In this document: piece after piece, positions 22,017-33,911 of the stretch
How the letters are laid out: every line of letters begins with the position of its first letter
How positions within the stretch are numbered: the stretch's first letter is position 1
Origin: Turnera subulata
Lineage: Eukaryota; Streptophyta; Magnoliopsida; Malpighiales; Passifloraceae
NCBI GenBank assembly: GCA_028386065.3
Contig: JAKUCV010005594.1
Coordinates: 1 to 64,000, forward strand
Length of the DNA stretch: 64,000 bases
Direction: 5' to 3'
Notes under the pieces: model-generated
The model's database searches: none
What the model was told of the DNA's origin: nothing
The model's input: the letters and a program-made list of their open reading frames with translations, nothing else
Translations under genes and position numbers: made by a program

Positions 22017-23818
22017 CTGGTTGTGTGTGTAGCCAATCTGCTTAACTGCACCTTATCTCTTTTAGTTTCTTGTTCTTTTGTTTTCTTTTAATCATGGCTA
22101 CAGATCCCCCACCTTCCTCTAGGTCTATTATTTCGGGATCCTCAGGATCCAATCTCAATGCATCTGCTGTCGCAGCTCCTCCTCCTGCTGTAGTTATTCC
22201 TTCGGTGCAAACTCTGAATAATTCGCACCAAGCTATTTTAATAAAGCTTTCTCACACAAACTATATGTTTTGGGGCGCCCAAATTGTGCCATTTTTGGCT
22301 AGCCAGGGCGTGCTTGGTTATGTCACTAGCTCGTTTCCTTGTCCTCCTTCAACTATTGTTACAAATGCAGGTGAAATCCAACCGAACTCGAACTATACGG
22401 TTCAACAAGATCAAGCTATATTGAGCAGTATTAACTCCTCTATTACCGTTGAAGTTTTTCCCACCGTGGTTGGCAAAAGAACCTCCAAAGAAGCTTGGGA
22501 TGCTCTTGAGTCTTCCCTTGCCTCTTCTAATCAAGCTCGTCAAATGGCCATCCATTCTGCCTTGTAGCAGATCTCTCAACATCCTGATGAGCCCGTTATG
22601 AAATAATTAAAACGGGCCAAACGTCTCTCGGATGAGCTTGCTGCCAGTGGTCAGGCTATACGTGCCACCGATTTCGAGAATAGCCTAATCCGTGGATTAC
22701 AGCCTAAGCTAAAAACTTCTGCCACAACAGTGGCAGCCAGACTCGAGCCCCTATCCTTTGCTGAGCTCCAAGGTGCCCTAATGAGTTACGAATTTCTTAG
22801 TACTGACCCTCTAAAATCTCTTGCCTTTGATACCATAGGATCCACAGAGTTTGTCAAAGAAGTGTCTCTTTCGGTTGCTCTTTTGGTTCATGTTATACAG
22901 CGACAGTCCTTCATTCCTTCTAACAGAGGCGGTCGAGGCCGCCGGGGCAGAGGTGGCAATAACATGAATTACAAGAATGATTCTTATCGTCCTAAATGCC
23001 AAATATGCAGCAAGTTAGGGCATACAGCTCAGAACTATTATCAACGGAATGCTAATCTCTCTCCTTCGGTGAACACTATTTCTCATGGGTCCTCTTCTTA
23101 TTCTGCAAATTCATGGTTTCCCGATATTGGTGCGAGTCATCATGTGAATCTAGATCCTCATTATCTTCATCAGTATGCTGAGTATCCGGGAAGTGACTAG
23201 GTTCAGGTTGAGAATGGGCATGATTTGTCCATTGCTGGAGTTGGTAATTCATCTATCCCTTCCCTTTCTCGTCCTTTATTCATTAATAATATTCTTCATG
23301 TGCCGTATATTACTAAGTCTCTTCTCTCTGTGCAACAATTTGCACATGATAATAAAGTATTCTTTGAATTTCATCCAGACTTCTTTTTTGTCAAGGATCG
23401 ACTCACCAAGAACATCCTCCTCACCGACAGGAGCAGTAACGGCCTATACACATTCAATTCCTCTTCTTTGTCGAGTCGTCCTCAGGTGCACTCCATGGTC
23501 AGGGTTGGAGCAGAGACTTAGTACCACCATCTTGGACATCCACATTTCCAACTTCAGCAACATCTTTTCAGTAAAATTTGTTTACCTGTGTCTTCTGGTT
23601 CACGCTTTCGTGATTGTGTTTTCTGTCCCTTAGGGAAATTGTCTCGTGGTCATTTATCTTCTACTTCTTCTCGTTCTACTAAACCTTTAGATCTTATTTG
23701 TACGGATATTTGGGGACCTTCCCCGTATTTAAGTATTTCTAGTTCCCAGTATTATGTTTTTTTTAGGACGACTACAAAAGATGAAATTTTGCGCTGTGTT
23801 GAAAACTTAAAGCCTTAA
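22017..23818 (+). mobile_element. Ty1/copia fragment: gag, zinc knuckle, protease, start of integrase
   Basis: From an ATG at 22094 one reading frame runs to 23818, broken by stops at 22565-22567, about 22606, 23198-23200 and 23519-23521 but with no obvious frameshift. Order: UBN2-type gag (FWGAQIVPFLASQGVLGYV), an RGG-rich linker, a zinc knuckle CQICSKLGHTAQNYY whose last cysteine is now Tyr, a retropepsin motif WFPDIGASHHV, a GAG-pre-integrase region with a histidine/cysteine pair pattern (HHLGHP, CVFCPLGK), and the first part of integrase (DLICTDIWGPSP). It stops before reverse transcriptase. It cannot be autonomous. Confidence 0.88.
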
Positions 23819-25159
23819 CACAGTGGCCAAGTGATTGTTTTTTTTTTCTGACAAATTCAGCAAAGAACTTCTCGTTTAAGTTTTGGTCCTTTTGGACAAG
23901 AATAATTGAAGTTGAATTGATAATACATTTTAGTTAGATAATGCTTAAACGTGACTGTCAAAAATGAAAGAACTCATTTTAGATCCACATTTCTTTAATT
24001 TGGTTTCAACATAAGACCCCACGATGGCCTGGTCTCTCCTGTTTCCTTTTGGTCTCAAAATCCTACCATCTTGAACTTGAAACACTGACTAACTTGTTAC
24101 TTTGGGAATTATTCCTGGTAGACAAAATGGAAATTGCAAGTACTGTATATAAAAGAATATATATATACTTTTTTTTCCTTTTGTAGGAAGTACTGTATAT
24201 AAAAGAATATATATCTCCCATACCAACCTCCTAGGCTCCTAGAGGAATATATTAATGGTCACAACTTGCTTCTACAGCTAGGTGTTGATAATTTGCTTAC
24301 CTTGGATCATGCCATATTAAAAGACATGCAAGAAACAACTCAGGATAGCAGCAATTTGGCGGGGAGGCTATTTATTTCTTTGTTTATTGATGTGTTCATA
24401 TTGGTCCTGTTGATGATCACATCACGTGAGTAGATTATACGCAAGAAGTAGGTAAATGACTTGTACTAGTTGTTTTTTTTTTTTTCATTGTTAAATAGAA
24501 AAAGAACTACTATTGATCTGGCACTGAAAAAGAGAGATACTAAGAAGAGTAATATTGCAGATTAATCGTCTCTTTAATAAAAAGGATTATAAGGATTAAG
24601 ACTCGGCTCTTGCTCTTTTGAAGGTTGACCTATACACAGAGAGTATTGAAATGCCAAATGACTTTCTAGCTATCATTCAATTTGACTTCAAAAGTCACGT
24701 GTGAAATGGCCAAGTCAATTGGTTCACACAACTGTTGGTCAAAACAAAAATGGTTCACACAAATTGAAGCATTAGTAGAAGTGTTGAACATAGTTCTCAA
24801 AAAAAAAAAAGTGTTGAACATCTTTTTCTTTCGAAGGTATTCAATACTTATGATTTATCTTTAAGGTATAACTCTACTCTCCACTTAAATAAGTAAACAG
24901 AAAGCATCAAAAGTACATGTTAATATAAAAAAAAAAACTAGTAACATGTACTACATTTATTTGCTTATCGAAAAACTAACATATACATTTAGCAAAGTCG
25001 TGTACAGTGCCTTTGTTATAGATATTATTCCAGCCAACAATAGTGTCAAACTACTCCAAGATCAAGAAATTATTCCCACCAATGGCCTTCCGCTTTTGCC
25101 AAAATCTTCATTTCTGTTGGACCACAGAAGAGATGGTTTGCTTTTTGTAGTTTCACATC
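23819..25159. other. intergenic, no gene seen
   Basis: AT-rich DNA with homopolymer tracts. A roughly 25-bp word GTACTGTATATAAAAGAATA is repeated around 24140 and 24192. No coding region, RNA gene or intact transposon end was recognised. Confidence 0.4.
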
Positions 25160-25168
25160 CATATCAAT

Positions 25169-26562
25169 GGTTAAAAAGATTTTTATGTCCCTCCACTTTG
25201 TTGATTTTGGGTTTGTTGTCCCTCTTTAATTTTTTTCACTCATATTGTCCTCCTACTCGTGTTTTATCAGGACATGTTGTCCTTTTTACCCTTAATAGCA
25301 GGTAATCGTCATAGTTCTGCCACCTGTCATGGTGAGCCCACCTTAATCTATTATTTAATTATTTTTTTATTTTCCCTAACCAAATATTATTTTAAAATTA
25401 TAATAAATAAATTATTTTACATAAAAAAATCCAATTAAAATTCTTCTTAATTTCCTTATATCCTACCCAGCAGTCGGAAAAAAAAAAATACTTGTTTTAA
25501 GTTTTAAGTAGATTTCTTTCTCTCTCTTTTCTCATCTTCTTTTCAAATCCTCTGTTTGGTCTTTTTAGAAAAGTTAAGAAGAAGAAAAAAAACCTAAAAT
25601 CACTACCAAAGAATAACGCAAAATCCACCACGGCTTAACATCCCCAATTCCTTTCTTTTTTTTTTTCTCTCTCCAAGCAATCTAAACAAGCAAGATACAT
25701 AAACATAAAACCAATGGTAGATTGGACAAAATTTGAAAACTCTTTTTGCAGAAGCAAAAGAGTCCACTAATCTATCCTTTCTAGAATTGAAATTCTTTTG
25801 AAAGAGGGCACCATCATCTTTCGGATCTATCCTCTACCAATCCACATCTATACCCAACAACCACGACAACCTAGCACCATGATCCCAAATCCAACCAAGT
25901 AAGCCATCACCAACCATTAATGAATACAAATCCAGCACCATCACAGACGACAAAACACGATTAAAGAAACATGAGCTGGTCAGCAACAACGGAGGAGGAG
26001 GAGGACGAGAGTTTAGATCCAGCCACAACTTGAAGCGGGGCACATGTGCAGCTTCACCCTACTCATGCTTCTTCTAATGTCAAGTGTTGTCACCAAATTG
26101 ATCTGCACGCAGCGCTTCAGGTCGGACGGAGATGACGACAGAGGCGGCCGACGGGGAGGGTGGGTTTGTGGTGGTAGGTTTGTTACGAGAGGGGGTGCAA
26201 TTTTTTTTGTTTTCTTATTTGATTTTTATATTTAGGAGAATTTAAATACGAATCACGGAATCAGTAAGGGGGTGTATTTTTTTTTTTTTGTTCTCTTATT
26301 TGATTTTTATGTTTTGGAGAATTTAAATACGAATTTTTAAAAAATTAATATTTGGAGTAAAAGGTTAAAAATAATTTTAAAAATAAACTGGGATCCATTG
26401 AACACGTGTCATCATCACGCTAACCTAACCGGCTATAATATGTAAAGGGACAATGTGTCCCGGTAAAACGGAACTCTAAGGACAACATGAGTGAAAAAAA
26501 AAGAAAAGGGACAACAAATGCAAAAACGATAAAGTGGAGGGACACAAAAAACTTTTTTACCC
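25169..26562. mobile_element. Mutator-like non-autonomous element (MULE 2)
   Basis: The left end starts GGTTAAAAAGATTTTTATGT with CCCTCCACTTTG just after. The right end read in reverse starts GGGTAAAAAAGTTTTTTGTG with the same CCCTCCACTTT. Similarity extends roughly 150-170 bp inward on each side, including GTTGTCC repeats. Flanking 9-mers are CATATCAAT (25160-25168) and TATATCAAT (26563-26571), a near-perfect target duplication. The interior has a minus-strand open frame (26043-25834) with proline-rich sequence and no recognised domain, which could be captured host DNA. No transposase is present. Confidence 0.82.
26191..26338. repeat. ~77-bp tandem duplication inside MULE 2
   Basis: The block GGGGGTG(C/T)A-T-run-TTTTTATxTTxGGAGAATTTAAATACGAA is present twice in a row with small differences, starting at 26191 and 26268. 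Confidence 0.75.
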
Positions 26563-27944
26563 TATATCAATTGGTTATCAGTACATTCATCAATCAATAA
26601 TATCATCAGTCTCATTCGCATACTCTAGTGAAGCATTTTTCCATTCATTTGATAACGACATGTTCATTATACTATTCCTAAAAAAAAAAACATGTTCATT
26701 ATACTAGTTCGGCATTACGGGAAAAAAATTTAATATGTGGTCGGCATATGTATAGAGAGAAAACTCCAATTACTGGTATTACTTCTCAAAAATATCTCTG
26801 CAACAAATTCAACAAATGCTTGTCCTATGCCATTGGCTCAGGCAGCAATTCACTTCTCACTGAAATAACTATTCTCTTGGCTAGTACTGTAGCCTTTATT
26901 GGTGTGGCAAAAGCATTGAAACGACATGCTTGGGATAGGAAGATAGTAGTAGTTTGTACTTTGTTGTAGTAGTAACTGGTAATTTGCTTTTTGCACGTCC
27001 ACGTTTTTCAAAATTTGTAGCGAGAGCTGATGCATAAGTCAATGGACCTTTGTCCCTCCACTCAGATTAATTTGCACCTTTAATGTAAGGGCATGAAATA
27101 GGTTTTTGGTGGTCCAAAAATATCTGCATTTACAAATAGAATTAGTCATTCCAATTTCCAATTGTATAAGTTGATTTGGAAGCTCGCTAACCTAAATCCT
27201 TAAAAATGTCATTTTAAGCAATAGGTGCATGCAGGTTTTTTCCAGACAAAGGAACAAAACCACATTCATTCTCTTTTTTCCAACAAAAGTAAACCAGTTA
27301 ATGCCAGTTTATGCAAAAAGGGCAAGAAGCAGTTTAGACCTCCATGCTGCCTTTCCAAATTAAGTTAGGACTACAAAATTATTGAATCAATCCTTGGCAT
27401 TTCTCCTCCAAGTTCTAGCTAGAATCTTCTTAATATATGTTCTTTTAATACTATATTAATAAACTAGCAAAAGGCTTGGTCCACTGCAAAGTTGCTCTGG
27501 TGGATTCGATTCTAGTATTAGATTATATCAGTTAGAAACTTTGGTTTAACAAATCACAAGCCACCACGCACCGTCAAAAAACACCAAAGATAGTGATTAT
27601 GCAAATTCCAGAAAGGCTGTTAAAGAAGACTCCAAGAATTCTTCTTGAAATTGGAAAATATAATACCGTGTGAAAAGGAGAGGGAAGTGATGTTTACTGT
27701 AACCCAAAAGAAAAAAGGTCTTTATATAGAGGAAAGAGTTAATTGAAAGGAGCACCATCAAGTGACCCGATTAACTAGAATATATTCATCATTTCTTATT
27801 TTTTTTATTCCTTTAGTTGTTTCCTCAAAGAACTATGCTTATTGCTTCTTTTTTGAACCATCTTGAGGTCTCCTGAGAGCTTTCCCAGAGTAGATAATTT
27901 GGATTGTACAGTGGCTTTAGTATGTAAGTTTTCAAATGGAAATT

Positions 27945-28020
27945 TATACATACACAAGGGTCTCGAACTCCTAACATGCTTAAGCAAAGCGATATGCTTA
28001 CCACTTTGGACCGATCCTGG
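27945..28020 (-). repeat. tRNA-like / SINE-like remnant
   Basis: On the minus strand GTCCAAAGTGGTAAGCATAT (A-box region) is followed after about 20 bp by AGGAGTTCGAGACCC (B-box GTTCGAGAC). This box order and spacing fit a tRNA-derived SINE head. The anticodon arm does not fold as a normal tRNA, so it is not called a tRNA gene. Confidence 0.4.
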
Positions 28021-28633
28021 ATTAGTATCCTCATTGGTATGTTACAACATCATCAATTATGTTAAGCTTCTTTCTGTGTTTTCCTATGACAATAATGGAG
28101 TCATTAGTCTTCCTTTGGATAAGAGTAGAAAATTAGCATATTCACGTTTTCACTGTTATAAGACTGATTTTCTAACCTATGGCCTAATTTATCCAATTGC
28201 TTTAATTTTGACTGTTAATTTGGTCAAAAAAGAATTAATTGTTGTTTCAGTCCTGCACGGGGTTTATGCCTGCCCTCCAGAATCAAAGAATTACTATTTG
28301 CTCCAACAAACAAAAAACAAGAAAAGAGAAAGAACACTACTTTTGCATTCACCGGAAAATGTGCAGCATATCTCTGCAACTGAATTGCCATGCCCCTCCA
28401 GTTTTGCCTCCTTAAATAATACTACTACAGCAAATCAAACAAAAAAAATAATAAAAAAAAAGGTTCAAGAACATGTGGGGTGTGCACCACGCGCGCCTTG
28501 AAAGAAGTAGATCTAAAAAAGCAATTAATATGAATAATCAAAAACAAGAAAATAAGACAAGTTGACAAAGACCCCTTCCTGCTAAAGTAGGTGTGAAACA
28601 AAATGGAATTAGAATGGAACCCTCCAATATGAA

Positions 28634-28639
28634 CACGTG
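28634..28639 (+). promoter_or_regulatory. G-box CACGTG upstream of LOX B
   Basis: CACGTG lies 256 bp before the LOX B ATG. A TTGAC W-box core occurs near 28560. Plant LOX genes are often induced by jasmonate and wounding through bHLH (MYC2-type) and WRKY factors that bind such sites; here that regulation is inferred only. Confidence 0.45.
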
Positions 28640-28755
28640 AAGTTTCTTAGTCACTGCATGGTAATTAATTAATAAAGACTTGAACTTGAGACCAACCCAA
28701 CACTGCCACATGATTCACTAACCTTCTTCTTTAACCCTTTATCCTTGTTTGTCTC

Positions 28756-28763
28756 TATAAATA
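28756..28763 (+). promoter_or_regulatory. TATA box of LOX B
   Basis: TATAAATA in the context CTCTATAAATACCCCC, 132 bp upstream of the ATG, followed by a C/T-rich leader typical of plant 5' UTRs. Confidence 0.7.
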
Positions 28764-28894
28764 CCCCCACACATGCCTCCTCTCCTCTCCCACATCACAT
28801 TTTTGTATCAATTTTTCCAAAGAACCAAGCCCCTTCTTCTCTCTTTTTTTAGTCAAATATCAAGATATTCTTTGCTTACCACAGGAAGCAAGAG

Positions 28895-31800
28895 ATGTTT
28901 CAAAACATTCTTGATGCCATCACTGGTGAAAATGGAAACAGTAAGAAGCTGAAATCTGATGGCGATCAGTCCATGAAGGTCAAAGGCACTGTTGTGCTGA
29001 TGAAGAAGAATGTCTTGGATTTCAATGACTTCCATTCCTCAGTTCTTGATGGCTTACATGAGTTATTGGGCCATGGAGTCTCTCTGCAACTCATTAGTGC
29101 TGAAAAGAGTGACCCTGCTGGTGAGCTCTCTCTCTCTCTTTTTCTCTTGCTTGTAGTCTTATAGCTTACATAGTGAACCCTTTTTAATAAAGTTAGTTTC
29201 TCTGCATAATTTACTGCTTTCTATGGTTCTCCTGGAAATTGCTGCATATCTTGGCATCATTTGTTGGGACTTGCAATTCTTGAAGAAAGAAGTGAGTCAG
29301 TGTAACAAATAATTCTCCCTGTTTTGCCTGATTAGTGTCTACACAGTTTGACTTCTTAATTTACAACTAACTAGTATCTTCTTTTTTTCCCAAAAGGTTG
29401 AGGGGATTAGCTATCTTTCTCATTTTTCTATTTCTTATTTCATCAGTTAACAGGTTTGTGTCACCTGTAGGGTCCAGGCATTAAAGAAACATATAGTGAT
29501 AACATAGATCCATAGCTACAAGGTTTTGTGGGAATATATTAAGGTTTAAAATTTTAAAGTATGGTCGGCCCTACCAAATCAGAGTCTTCAAGTGACCATT
29601 TTCTTATTGGATTCTTGTGGAATACGTATTTCCTCCAGTCAACTTCCATACACTCTCTAGGACTAAGAAAAAAAACTTGCATAAACTATTAAATATGGAT
29701 ATTTTAAATCCTTTTTTTATTATATATTCATAGAATCAAATTATTTCTCTTCATATTTGGTTCAGGTTCATTTATTTTGATATTTTCAAGATGGTATATT
29801 GATTTCTCTATGAAGATGATGATGGTGTCTGCCAATAACAACGCAATGGGTCCCCATACTCATGGGACCAGTAATGCTGTATATTAATAAAATGTAACAT
29901 CCGAATGTTGATGATAGTGATAATTGCTAATGTTCGTAAATGGCATAGTGAATCTGTTACTAAGGTGGCTAATGAGTAATGGCAGTGCATGAAATTGAGA
30001 AATTTAGCTTAAATCATATCGTAGAGAAATAGCCTAATTAAGTTTGAAAAGTAAGATGGCTTTGTGTCTCTTGCTTTCTGGTCTACTGCTCTATCTCTTT
30101 CTTTGACGTGTAAGCATGAATTATGAAATTGAAAAGTCTCCTTACTCTTATCTCGTGATGGATATGAAGAGTAAAGTGATCATGACAAGCTACAGATGAC
30201 GCTATTCTGATATGGACCATAACCTAACCTGAAAATGAAACCTATTATAAGAACAGTATTTCTTTTGAACACATGATTAGTTTAGATATGGGAGGTAAAT
30301 TTCTGGGTTAAGTGTCTCTTAACTATGCAACATAAATTAATAGTTGGCACTGATCAGCCAAGTTCATGATTGAGTTCAACTTCAATTAATAATCAGGTTA
30401 AAGCTTTTCGCAAATATTGTATACTGGATGCATAATAGTTGTTTTGATTTGACATGTTCATCAGACTGCAGCACCCAAGTTGTTTTGATTTGACATGTTC
30501 ATCAGACTGCAGCACCCAAGTTCATAAATAACTTGGCATTGACCTGCAAATTCTTTAATTATAAAAACAATATTATGTATGTTAGCTTTAGTTTGGTTGC
30601 AAATTATGGGGTTACCAAGTAATGTAATGTGGCTATTGATGTGGCTTTGTAGATAATGGTTTGAAAGGGAAACTTGGGAAACCTGCGTTCTTGGAAAAGT
30701 GGGATACACCTTTAAATCCCTTGAGTAACACAGGGGAGTCGGTGTTCAATGTTACATTTGATTGGGATGAGGAGATTGGTATTCCTGGAGCATTCCTAGT
30801 GAGAAATAATCATCACAGTGAATTCTACCTAAAGACTGTCACAATTGAAGATGTTCCTGGTGAAGGTCGGATCCATTTTGTCTGCAATTCATGGGTTTAC
30901 CCTGCAAAGCATTACAAGAATGATCGTATTTTCTTTTCCAACAAGGTAATTAAATACACAGAAGTAACCTTCTCTTTATGCTTATCTTTAAGGAAAACGT
31001 GACTGTGTTACCAATTAGAATTTATGCCTAACAAGTCTATTTTATGTGTTTAGCCTTATCTGCCCGAGAAGACACCAGAACCACTGCGCAAATACAGAAA
31101 AGAAGAGCTTGCAAACTTGAGAGGACATGGAAAAGAAAAAGATGAGCTACAGGAATGGGACCGTGTCTATGACTATGCTTGCTACAATGATTTGGGAGAA
31201 CCTGACAAGGGTCCAAAGTTTGTCAGACCAATTCTTGGAGGGTCTGCAGAATATCCATATCCTCGTCGTGGAAGAACAGGCCGAAAAGCTACAAAGTCAG
31301 GTTGTTATATAATGACATTCACATTCTCTGCATTTTTATAATCAGGATGTTCCATTAGTATTATCAGAGTGTGGTTTCTGTCATTAATAAAGTTCTGCCG
31401 TCTTCTCTTCCAACTTAAGCAGATCCCAGCAGCGAGACCAGGCATCCACTTCTCCTGAGCTTGAACGTTTATGTTCCAAGAGATGAAAGATTTGGCCACC
31501 TGAGGATGGCAGACTTCCTTGCATATGCACTAAAAGCAATACCTCAATTTATTGAACCTGAGCTGAGAGAGCTGTGTGACAAAACCCCCAACGAGTTTGA
31601 TTCATTTGCTGATGTACTAAAACTCTATGAGGGAGGGATTGAACTGCCTAGTGGCCCCCAACTAGAAAATATCAGGAAAAACATTCCATCCCAGGTGCTT
31701 AAGGAAATTTTTAGGACTGACGGAGAACAACTTTTCAAGTTTCCAATGCCTCAAATCATTAAAGGTAAGTGAAATTCTTGATTTACGACTAAGATGATAA

Positions 31801-33911
31801 ATTATTTTGACAAATGTTTTCATTCATAGTGAAAACATTTGTTTGAACATGTCATAAACTGCACTTTTCTTCGCTGTTATACAGAGGATAAGTCTGCATG
31901 GAGAACTGATGAAGAATTTGCTAGAGAAATGCTGGCTGGAGTTAACCCTGTCTTAATTCGTCGCCTTGAGGTCAGTTAATTAGCTTTGGCTAATATTTGT
32001 TTTCTACTTGTGCTTGGAGAAAGGACATGACAAATGTGAAGCACAATATTAATGTGAATGGGTTAACATCTCCGTTTCTTTGTTCTAATATTAGTATCTG
32101 GGGAAGGATTTGTTTTCTTCTTGTTGATGTCCACTATATTGTATTGGCCCCAGGCATTTCCTCCTAAGAGCAAGCTAGACAGAAGACTTTATGGTGATCA
32201 AAACAGTTCAATAACTGAAGAGCACATAAGGCATAACCTGGATGGACTGACAGCTGCTGAGGTAGTTACTTTATCAAATCTGTTGTTGCAGATGCCTTGA
32301 TTTATCAAACGTTAGATTTAATCAAACGTCATATACCTTATGATTAAGTCTTTGGGTTAATAGGCTATCAAGAACAACAGACTCTACATATTGGATCACC
32401 ATGATTGCCTGATGCCATATCTGCGGAGGATAAACAGGACGTCCACAAAGATTTATGCATCAAGGACACTGCTGTTTTTGAAAGATGATGGCACTTTGAA
32501 GCCACTGGCAATAGAATTAAGCCTGCCTCATCCTAAAGGTGATGAATTTGGAGCGGATAGCAAAGTATATACTCCAGCAGAAGATGGTGTTAAGGCCTCT
32601 ATTTGGCAGCTGGCTAAAGCTTATGTGGGTGTAAATGACTCTGGCTATCACCAACTAGTCAGCCACTGGTATGCATCTATCCAAATCAACTCATTTACCA
32701 GGATATAGACTCAGTAGGCAAGATTTCTGGAGATCATAATATATTTATATGCTCGTGACAGGTTGCACACACATGCAGCAATGGAGCCATTTGTGATTGC
32801 AACAAACAGGAACCTGAGTGTGCTTCATCCTATCCATAAACTTCTGCATCCACATTTCCGTGACACAATGAACATAAATGCACTTGCTAGGCAAACCCTT
32901 ATTAATGCTTGTGGGGCACTAGAGTCAACAGTTTTTCCTGCAAGGTATTCTCTGGAATGGTCATCCACGCTCTACAAAAGCTGGGTTTTCACTGACGAAG
33001 CACTTCCTGAAGAACTCGTGAAAAGGTAACTTGGAGAGGTGTAGCATTCTTGTCCAGGAACTGTTGAGAAAAGCAAACTATTAACAGACATTCCATCAGT
33101 TGTGTCTGAATATGCTATGTTTATTTCGATAAGATGCTAATTCCTTGTCTTTGCCAGAGGGGTAGCTGTCAAGGATCCAAAATCCAAACATGGTGTGAGG
33201 CTATTGATAGAAGACTACCCGTATGCTGTTGATGGGCTTGAGATATGGTCAGCAATCAGAGAGTGGGTTGAACAGTACTGCTTGTGCTACTACGAAACCG
33301 ATGAAACAGTTCAAAAGGACACTGAAATCCAAGCATGGTGGAAGGAAATCCGAGAGCAAGGACATGGTGACCTGAAAGATGAACCTTGGTGGCCTAAGAT
33401 GCAGACCCGGGAAGATCTAATCCAAGCCTGCACTATCATTGTGTGGGTGGCATCTGCTCTCCATGCTGCTATCAACTTCGGACAATACCCTTTCGGAGGC
33501 TACCTTCCCAATCGTCCAAGTATAAGCCGCAGGTTCATGCCTGAAGAAGGCACTCCTGAGTATGAGGAGCTCAAGTCAAACCCTGAGAAGGCTTTCTTCA
33601 AAACCATCACTCCTCAGCTGCAGACACTTCTTGGCATTTCATTGATAGAGATACTGTCAAGACATGCAACAGATGAGGTGTACTTGGGCCAAAGAGACAC
33701 CCCTGAGTGGACAGCTGATGCAAAACCTCTACAAGCCTTTGAGGAGTTTGGGAAGAAGTTGGTGAAAATAGAGGAAAAGATCATAGAGATGAATAGGGAT
33801 GAGAAATTGAAGAACCGAGTCGGTCCAGCCAAGATGCCATACACTTTGCTGGTTCCTAGCAGTGAAGGTGGACTTACTGGCAGGGGAATTCCTAACAGCA
33901 TTTCTATCTAA
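28895..33911 (+). CDS. linoleate 9S-lipoxygenase-type LOX B (874 aa, nine exons)
   Basis: A lipoxygenase that by motif adds oxygen to C9 of linoleic or linolenic acid, the entry step of the 9-oxylipin branch. Exons are 28895-29120, 30653-30945, 31054-31300, 31423-31764, 31885-31970, 32154-32261, 32364-32668, 32762-33025 and 33158-33911; all junctions are GT-AG and phases agree. A PLAT/LH2 lipid-binding domain spans about residues 30-175; the catalytic domain follows. Iron ligands are all present: His535 and His540 (HWLHTH), His726 and Asn730 (HAAIN) and C-terminal Ile874. Their spacing (5, 186, 4, 144) is almost that of soybean LOX-1. The pocket pair Thr-Val (ESTVFP) is the 9-LOX type, and the Ala in ALARQ fits S-stereochemistry. 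No transit peptide is seen, so cytosol is expected. It is the only intact LOX of the three here. Confidence 0.95.
30438..30519 (+). repeat. exact 41-bp tandem duplication in LOX B intron 1
   Basis: The 41-bp segment beginning GTTGTTTTGATTTGACATGT occurs twice head-to-tail with no mismatches (30438-30478, 30479-30519), so the duplication is recent. It lies 134 bp before the intron's acceptor. Confidence 0.9.

Larger units (their letters stand above)
26572..28750. other. intergenic, upstream of LOX B
   Basis: AT-rich DNA with no convincing gene. A 73-codon plus-strand frame (26748-26969) has a hydrophobic middle but no recognisable family. A SINE-like remnant is described separately at 27945-28020. 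Confidence 0.4.

Noticed and set aside
26748..26969. A small membrane protein gene (73 codons, hydrophobic centre)
   Set aside because: No promoter context, no family and AT-rich composition equal to its surroundings; not enough to call a gene.
27945..28020. A functional tRNA gene
   Set aside because: A- and B-box-like words are present, but no acceptor stem or anticodon arm pairs properly; SINE-like remnant is more likely.
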